Shown here one piece after another: positions 6,575-10,930 of a stretch of DNA of 10,930 bases. A program made the translations under genes and the position numbers. How positions within the stretch are numbered: position 1 is the stretch's first letter; each line of letters opens with the position of its first letter. Under the pieces are notes generated by a model. That model made no database searches. It was not told the DNA's origin and worked only from the letters and a program-made list of their open reading frames with translations. The DNA lies in NCBI GenBank assembly GCA_964490745.1, contig CAZBDT010000080.1, forward strand, positions 1 through 10,930, in the 5' to 3' direction. This stretch comes from Litorimonas sp964490745. GTDB taxonomy: Bacteria; Pseudomonadota; Alphaproteobacteria; Caulobacterales; Maricaulaceae.

Positions 6575-7225
6575 TTAATAACCTGAAGGCAATGGAAGCT
6601 TACGACCGCGTTCGTCTTGCAAATCAAAGCGGATCGTTGACTCAACGCCACTCCGCGCTGTTGGGCGACCATCAACAATTTTTGGATTATACTTCCATTT
6701 CTGAACAGACTTCTTCGTTGCATTCTCAAGCTGGCGAGACGTGCAAACTGTTGTCTGAACGTTGAATGGCTGACCTTCGGGGCTCACGTCAAAACGTACT
6801 TTACAATAACCTGAATTGTCACCTTGTAAAAAACGCGGTGGAAAAATCGGCGGGATACGCACCAAAGGCTGTGCATCGCGGTCGGAAACTGTGATCTTGA
6901 AGTTCGACGCGTCGATCTCAGGCGCGTCAAATTCAGGGATAGCCCCCTCAACTGAGGCAATCTTCTCCGTTGGCTTATCCGCTTTCGCACGTTCGATTTG
7001 TGGAGGCGGCGGAGGCGTAATGACTTTTTTGACCTTGTCGATCTTCGTCTCACGCTCGATGACTTTAATGTCTTCAACCTTCGGATTAATTTCAAAACTC
7101 GCTGTTTCAGCTTTATCTTGCGGCTCAAATTCATCAGAGATGAGGGCGCGCATTCCCAAAAACAACAAGACCGTAAAAATAGCGGCCAGTGGCGTAAAGA
7201 CGATCCATCTAATAGCATTAATCAT
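6575..7225 (-). CDS. tonB: TonB energy transducer, main operon copy
   Basis: This 216-residue protein has a very short cytoplasmic start, one membrane segment (about 8-29), a charged periplasmic linker with five prolines at 71-75, and a TonB C-terminal domain (about 119-216). Domain motifs are LVRIPPIFPPRFLQG, GYCKVRFD, SPEGQPFN, KSVQKWKYNP and TIRFDL. It should couple the ExbB/ExbD motor in the inner membrane to TonB-dependent receptors in the outer membrane. The ATG follows a near-ideal ribosome binding site (AAGGAGA) and lies 12 bases after exbD, so the genes are co-transcribed. The membrane segment lacks the His known to matter in E. coli TonB, while the second copy has one. Cys141 and Cys161 match Cys170 and Cys190 of the second copy and may form a disulfide. 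Confidence 0.93.
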   Translation of the reverse strand: MINAIRWIVFTPLAAIFTVLLFLGMRALISDEFEPQDKAETASFEINPKVEDIKVIERETKIDKVKKVITPPPPPQIERAKADKPTEKIASVEGAIPEFDAPEIDASNFKITVSDRDAQPLVRIPPIFPPRFLQGDNSGYCKVRFDVSPEGQPFNVQTTVCTSRQLENATKKSVQKWKYNPKIVDGRPTARSGVESTIRFDLQDERGRKLPLPSGY

Positions 7226-7237
7226 AGCTGTCTCCTT

Positions 7238-7633
7238 TTACTCAGTACCAACGCGCGTATTGATTTGCAGTTCTTGCATCAAATCCTGCACAGACATAAC
7301 CACACCCACTTCGGCGTCCCGATCCGCCTTAATGATCGCCTCAGCCTTCGGGCTTTCAGCCAAAATAGATTGGATAATCGGTCGAATTTCACCGACATCG
7401 TAGGGGCGCTTATCAATCCAGATCTCATTTTGCGCGTTTACCGCGACGAGAATAGTTGGTTTGACTTCACCATCCGTGAAAGCTTCAGGTTGAGAGGGGT
7501 CGATACCCGGCGTTTTAACGAAAACAGAGGTAACGATGAAAAAGATCAAAAGAATAAATACGACGTCCAACATAGGCGTCATGTTTAGCTCGGTATCCTC
7601 TTCAGGGATGACTGTACGACCGCGTCTTGCCAT
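7238..7633 (-). CDS. exbD: ExbD/TolR-family proton-channel subunit (second of two)
   Basis: This 131-residue protein has the normal ExbD size and topology: a short basic cytoplasmic start, one membrane helix (about 21-40), and a periplasmic domain. The helix carries the essential protonatable Asp (Asp23) in NMTPMLDVVFILLIFFIVT. The periplasmic domain has the standard IKADRDAEVGVVMSVQDLMQ motif. ExbD works with ExbB to convert the proton gradient into movement of TonB. The ATG has AAGGT seven bases upstream. The gene lies 133 bases after the first exbD and 12 bases before tonB. It is the more canonical of the two ExbD proteins. Confidence 0.93.
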   Translation of the reverse strand: MARRGRTVIPEEDTELNMTPMLDVVFILLIFFIVTSVFVKTPGIDPSQPEAFTDGEVKPTILVAVNAQNEIWIDKRPYDVGEIRPIIQSILAESPKAEAIIKADRDAEVGVVMSVQDLMQELQINTRVGTE

Positions 7634-7766
7634 TTTGTTACCTTATTACAAATTTACGCCAAAGTCAAGAGACAGTGCGATATTATTACATTTTGCCGAT
7701 AAAATGCCCAAAGCCAGGCGTTCGACAGGTTTTTCTCGCATTATGAACAAATGCAAGAAATGGTGA
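7634..7766 (-). other. exbD-exbD intergenic region
   Basis: This 133-base gap separates the two exbD genes; the other gaps from DUF3450 through tonB are 12-39 bases. On the minus strand an ATG at 7741 opens 31 codons ending TAATAA at 7648-7643, immediately before the ribosome binding site of the next gene, but it has no ribosome binding site of its own. A TTGACT lies at 7668-7663, but no -10 sits at a proper distance and a start there would fall on the ribosome binding site. I see no supported gene or promoter. Confidence 0.4.
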
Positions 7767-8186
7767 TTATCCGTTATTACGTACGATTTCGATTTTCGAA
7801 GCCAAGCCCTTCTGATCTAAACCGTCCTTTAGCATAATCAAATTTTTATGCGCGGCCTGCTCGTCCATTCTTAGGATAACAGCAGCATTTGGCTTTTCTG
7901 CCAAAAGACGTTCTACATCTAAAAGAACATTGTCACATCCAGTTGACCGACCGTCAACAGCACAAGCATTACGTGCATCAACATAAACCGTAATTGCAGG
8001 GTTATTTGGTGGAGGCGTATTTATATCATCCGGAGGAGGCGGAGGCTGAGTTAAATCGACACCGGTTTCATCCAAAAATGTAGCGGTCACGATAAAGAAG
8101 ATGAGCATGATAAAAACGATATCCAACATGGGTGTCATGTCGACTTCGCCCTCATCCCCTCCTTGTGTGCGTCTACTGCGTCTCAT
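7767..8186 (-). CDS. exbD: ExbD/TolR-family proton-channel subunit (first of two), with Pro-rich periplasmic insert
   Basis: This 139-residue protein has ExbD topology: basic start, one membrane helix with the key Asp22 in DMTPMLDIVFIMLIFFIVT, and a periplasmic domain. The ribosome binding site (AAGGA, about seven bases) supports the ATG at 8186. Unusual features are a proline-rich segment after the helix (PPPPP at 48-52 and PPP at 58-60), resembling a TonB linker, and a cysteine pair (Cys75 and Cys84) in a short insertion. The end of the domain (ILRMDEQAAHKNLIMLKDGL) is less canonical than in the second ExbD. Two different ExbD subunits in one operon suggest a mixed channel or a specialised partner for one of the two ExbB-type proteins. 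Confidence 0.92.
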   Translation of the reverse strand: MRRSRRTQGGDEGEVDMTPMLDIVFIMLIFFIVTATFLDETGVDLTQPPPPPDDINTPPPNNPAITVYVDARNACAVDGRSTGCDNVLLDVERLLAEKPNAAVILRMDEQAAHKNLIMLKDGLDQKGLASKIEIVRNNG

Positions 8187-8225
8187 AATGTTTCCTTTCC
8201 CAAAAGCTCTGTTTGCAAGAGCCGT

Positions 8226-8759
8226 TTAGGCGGCAATGCGGTTTGCGCGTTCATCAAGATCATTAGCAAAGCGAGCGGTTTCCCGAGCACTCATCCGCGG
8301 CAAAATTGTCGCAAAGATAAGACCGGATAGCGCTGCCATCATTCCCGCCATAGTCGGGATAGTCGCTTTGAAGACCCCGCCTGCCATAAGGCGCGCATTT
8401 GAAGAGCCTGACAGAGCCATGACGTCGAAAACTTCGATCATACCTGTTACAGTTCCGAGCAGACCCATAAGCGGCGCAAGGGCTACGAGTGTTTTGATAA
8501 TACCAACATTAGAACCCGTACGTTCTTTAACTTGGCTCACCAATTCATCTTTGATGGCGGCGGCTCTCCAAGACGTTTTATCCGTCCGCGCATCCCACTC
8601 TGACCGAAGCCGAGCTTTAAGCGGCTTATGCGCAAAAAGGTAGTATGCGAAGCGTTCCAAGATAAACGTCCACATAAAGAACGTTAAAATCATAATGTAA
8701 AAGAGGATGTTACCGCCGGTCCCCAGAAACTCCTGGAGACCGTTGAAGACATTTTCCAT
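8226..8759 (-). CDS. exbB: Short ExbB (MotA/TolQ/ExbB proton-channel family)
   Basis: This 177-residue protein has three membrane segments (about 17-42, 86-112 and 127-153) and the family signature LAPLMGLLGTVTGMIEVFDVM, followed by LMAGGVFKATIPTMAGMMAA. Its length is that of the compact ExbB2 of TtpC-type TonB systems, shorter than E. coli ExbB. It forms the inner-membrane channel with ExbD that powers TonB. The ribosome binding site AAAGG is 8 bases upstream. The gene is 36 bases after the TtpC-like gene and 39 bases before exbD. Confidence 0.93.
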   Translation of the reverse strand: MENVFNGLQEFLGTGGNILFYIMILTFFMWTFILERFAYYLFAHKPLKARLRSEWDARTDKTSWRAAAIKDELVSQVKERTGSNVGIIKTLVALAPLMGLLGTVTGMIEVFDVMALSGSSNARLMAGGVFKATIPTMAGMMAALSGLIFATILPRMSARETARFANDLDERANRIAA

Positions 8760-8795
8760 GGCGTCGGCCTTTCGTCGTCTTGCGTTCAGTTATGC

Positions 8796-10214
8796 CTAAG
8801 CGATACCTGAACCGGTGCCCAGGCCTCGCGTTTCCACGTGACGGGCAACGATGCCGGCAGACTGCTCTTCCAATGTGCCCTGAATGTTACGGGCGATAGA
8901 AGCACAGAAGCTGTGTAGGACGAGAAGCGGGATAGCTGCATAGAGACCCAACATTGTGGTCACAAGCGCGACGGAAATACCACCGGCCATCAACTGAGGA
9001 TCACCTGTTCCGTAGATCATCATAGCTTGGAAGGTCTGGATCATACCCGTAACTGTACCCAATAGGCCAAGGAGCGGCGCAACACCCGCCAGTAGTTTCA
9101 GGATATTCAAACCAAATTCGAATTTCGGCGACTCACGCAAGATCGCTTCGTCAAGTTTCAACTCAACAGTGTCAGCATCTTTGTTCTGAGCACCTTCATA
9201 AGCCATCATAACGCGACCAAGTGCATTAGACTTCGATGGCTGCGCCTTACGCTTTTGACCATTAATCGCCATTTTCGCGAAGAACAGACGAATGATGTTC
9301 AGGACACCAAAGATGACACCTAAAAACGCCATGATGATGATAAATTTACCAATATTGCCGCCTTGAACCCAGTGACGCTCCTTAAAGGATGGCACACGCT
9401 CGAAAGACTTCAATAACTCACCGCGTGTCGGATCAAGTGGCGCATATACCAGCTCACCCTCAGCTGCAGAGGCAACCTTTTGCGCAGCAGATGAAATCTG
9501 ACCGCCAGGTTGGCTTGGCAATTTCGTCAGCAGCGGCGCATTTGCACCCGCTTCTGCATCTGCCGTTCTGTAATCTAGGAACTGAGCTGTGTCAGATGTA
9601 AAGACGGAAAACGGCCCAACGCGCGTCACAGCTTGCTCGGCACCGTCATCAATATTGGCAACAGGCGCTGTAAATTCCGCGACCTGACGCTGCGCTTTGA
9701 TTTCTTGAAGCATAGACTGCCAGATGCTGTCGAGATCTTCAGCAGATGGCAACGCTTTTGATTCAGCAATACGACCCAAAACATTCGTCCGTGTCGGATA
9801 TTGCGCAGTGATCAATGAACTATCCAGAAGTGCTTTAAACTCGCCTGCTTTTGAGCGCGCGAGGCCGAAGACTTCACCGAAGTCACCCTGCGCTGCCCGC
9901 AATTCCACCTCAAGACGATCAATTTGCGCTCGGTTTGACGCAAATGACCGCTCAACACTTGCGGCCCGAGACTCAAGCTGACGCAATTCCTGCTGTGCTT
10001 GGCTCAATAACGCCCCCTGCTGATTAGCGCGCTGGCGGAATTCCTGCACGCGGGCGCGATTTTCTTGTTCAACCTTTGCCGCATTCTGACGAATATCATT
10101 CAGAAGGGCATCGACCGAGCTGATTTGCGCTGTCGCCGAACCGGCTGACAACAAAAGGGCAGAGCCGAACACGGCCGCCGTCGCTTTTGAGATAAATTTC
10201 ATTTTGACGCTCAT
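8796..10214 (-). CDS. ttpC: TtpC-like MotA/TolQ/ExbB protein with a signal peptide and periplasmic coiled-coil extension
   Basis: This 472-residue protein starts with a signal peptide (cleavage likely after ATA at residue 29). A long helical, Gln/Arg/Glu-rich coiled coil (about 35-110) and a periplasmic region to about 285 follow. The ExbB-like membrane domain has segments at about 288-313, 370-395 and 411-440, with the signature VAPLLGLLGTVTGMIQTF and then GGISVALVTTMLGLYAAIPL. This is the architecture of TtpC, the extra ExbB-like protein needed by Vibrio TonB2 systems. The extension is thought to reach into the periplasm and contact other parts of the system. It follows the DUF3450 gene by 18 bases, with GAGGT 10 bases before the ATG. 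A second ATG at 10202 lacks a ribosome binding site. The symbol is given by architecture and gene order, not by a database match. Confidence 0.9.
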   Translation of the reverse strand: MSVKMKFISKATAAVFGSALLLSAGSATAQISSVDALLNDIRQNAAKVEQENRARVQEFRQRANQQGALLSQAQQELRQLESRAASVERSFASNRAQIDRLEVELRAAQGDFGEVFGLARSKAGEFKALLDSSLITAQYPTRTNVLGRIAESKALPSAEDLDSIWQSMLQEIKAQRQVAEFTAPVANIDDGAEQAVTRVGPFSVFTSDTAQFLDYRTADAEAGANAPLLTKLPSQPGGQISSAAQKVASAAEGELVYAPLDPTRGELLKSFERVPSFKERHWVQGGNIGKFIIIMAFLGVIFGVLNIIRLFFAKMAINGQKRKAQPSKSNALGRVMMAYEGAQNKDADTVELKLDEAILRESPKFEFGLNILKLLAGVAPLLGLLGTVTGMIQTFQAMMIYGTGDPQLMAGGISVALVTTMLGLYAAIPLLVLHSFCASIARNIQGTLEEQSAGIVARHVETRGLGTGSGIA

Positions 10215-10232
10215 GTTATTAAGACCTCTATT

Positions 10233-10930
10233 CTACTTGCCGCCAAGAACTGGTGCAAAAACCAACCCTGGTGCAGCTTCGCCTTTGGCAATCCGGATGG
10301 CTTGACGGAGTTGAATAGCATCTGCCCCCTCCAAAATATCCCAGCTCTTATTGCCTAAGTTATAAATTGCGATTTCGCTTTCATCCTTGGAGACATAGAC
10401 GAGAGACGTCCGACCAAAGCGAATGAAATTCACGACGTTACCCGCTTTTGTCGGATGCGCACCTTCATATGAGTCAATACCCATCCCGTAGGTGACTTCG
10501 ATTTTATACGCATTCAAAACACGACGATATTGCTCGGCAGGCGAAATATTTGGATTTCCGAGGATCGCTTTCACACTATCGATTCGCGCCAAGCGCTCAT
10601 TGATATTAAAAGGCAAATCAGCGCGAATACTATCTTCAAGCGCCGCAGCCATTTTTAACATCATCGGGCTCATGCCCTGCTTGATTTGCTCAACCGTGCC
10701 AAGCTGGCGGCGAAGAGAGGCAATCTCGCTTTCTTGAGACGCACGGAAAATATCCTGCTGCGCAACGAATAATTCGATATTATCCTTTTGCTGCAAAACC
10801 GCACGATATTCACGGACAGCATTATCAGCCTGATCATCCAGTTGCTCGACCTGACGCTGCGCCGCAGACGCTGCTGCCGTCGAAGACTTTGCCACACTGA
10901 GTGCGGTATCAAGCTGGGCCTGGGCCGGGG
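10233..10930 (-). CDS. DUF3450 family periplasmic coiled-coil protein (5' end outside window)
   Basis: The frame is open to the right edge, so the start is missing. The first visible residues, PAQAQLDTALSVAKSS, look like the end of a signal peptide (AQA before Q). A GTG at 10895 lies inside this frame and is not the likely start. A coiled coil follows (RQVEQLDDQADNAVREYR, ESEIASLRRQLGTVEQI). DUF3450 landmarks come next: DLPFNINERLARID, SPAEQYRRVLNAYKIEVTYG, VVNFIRFGRTSLVYVS, SWDIL and AIRIAKGEAAPGLVFAPV. This family is regularly encoded directly before ttpC in TonB2-type clusters and is presumed to act in the periplasm with the TtpC extension. Its biochemical role is not established. It ends with TAG, 18 bases before the next gene. 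Confidence 0.9.
   Translation of the reverse strand, partial: PAQAQLDTALSVAKSSTAAASAAQRQVEQLDDQADNAVREYRAVLQQKDNIELFVAQQDIFRASQESEIASLRRQLGTVEQIKQGMSPMMLKMAAALEDSIRADLPFNINERLARIDSVKAILGNPNISPAEQYRRVLNAYKIEVTYGMGIDSYEGAHPTKAGNVVNFIRFGRTSLVYVSKDESEIAIYNLGNKSWDILEGADAIQLRQAIRIAKGEAAPGLVFAPVLGGK

Noticed and set aside
6816..7588. Long plus-strand frames antisense to the first tonB and exbD
   Set aside because: Both strands cannot be under equal coding constraint here, and the minus-strand TonB and ExbD motifs are unambiguous; these frames are shadows.
7640..7668. TTGACT as a -35 of an internal promoter before the second exbD
   Set aside because: No -10 lies at 16-18 bases, and the predicted start would fall on the ribosome binding site.
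7646..7741. A 31-codon minus-strand ORF filling the gap between the two exbD genes
   Set aside because: It has no ribosome binding site and no recognisable motif; a frame of this size is easily found by chance. Conservation in relatives would be needed to revive it.
10233..10895. DUF3450 gene starting at the GTG at 10895
   Set aside because: The frame remains open upstream and reads like the end of a signal peptide, so the true start is beyond the window.

Overview
The window looks like part of an alphaproteobacterial chromosome of moderate GC. The clues are the start of a DUF2336-type protein (a mostly alphaproteobacterial family) at the left edge and a TonB energy-transduction cluster of the 'TonB2/TtpC' type, common in marine and aquatic Proteobacteria. 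A Maricaulales/Hyphomonadaceae-like host is a guess only. No tRNA, rRNA, insertion sequence, phage gene or CRISPR array was seen.

Left part (1-2486): a truncated minus-strand DUF2336 gene diverges from a plus-strand oligopeptidase B-like serine peptidase (ptrB-like). A perfect 8-bp inverted repeat lies in the peptidase leader, just upstream of its ribosome binding site.

Right part (4839-10930, minus strand, read right to left): one apparent operon, DUF3450 coiled-coil protein - TtpC-like ExbB with a periplasmic extension - short ExbB - ExbD - second ExbD - TonB - periplasmic TPR protein, closed by a strong intrinsic terminator at 4836-4864. The ExbB/ExbD proteins should use the proton-motive force to energise TonB, which would act on outer-membrane TonB-dependent receptors; none of these is encoded here. 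The DUF3450 and TPR proteins are the usual exported accessory partners.

Middle part (2489-4735, minus strand): beyond the terminator lies a second, diverged copy of the last two genes only, tonB followed by the TPR gene. It has its own upstream region containing palindromes and a weak candidate promoter. The two TonB C-terminal domains are about 70% identical by hand alignment.

The most striking observation is in this second TPR gene. An in-frame TAG at 2666-2668 ends the open frame, but the same frame continues for 58 more codons that align closely with the C-terminus of the intact paralogue and ends at a TGA two bases from the ptrB stop. Half of the conserved cysteines lie beyond the TAG. 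This is a very recent nonsense mutation, a read-through event, or a sequence error.
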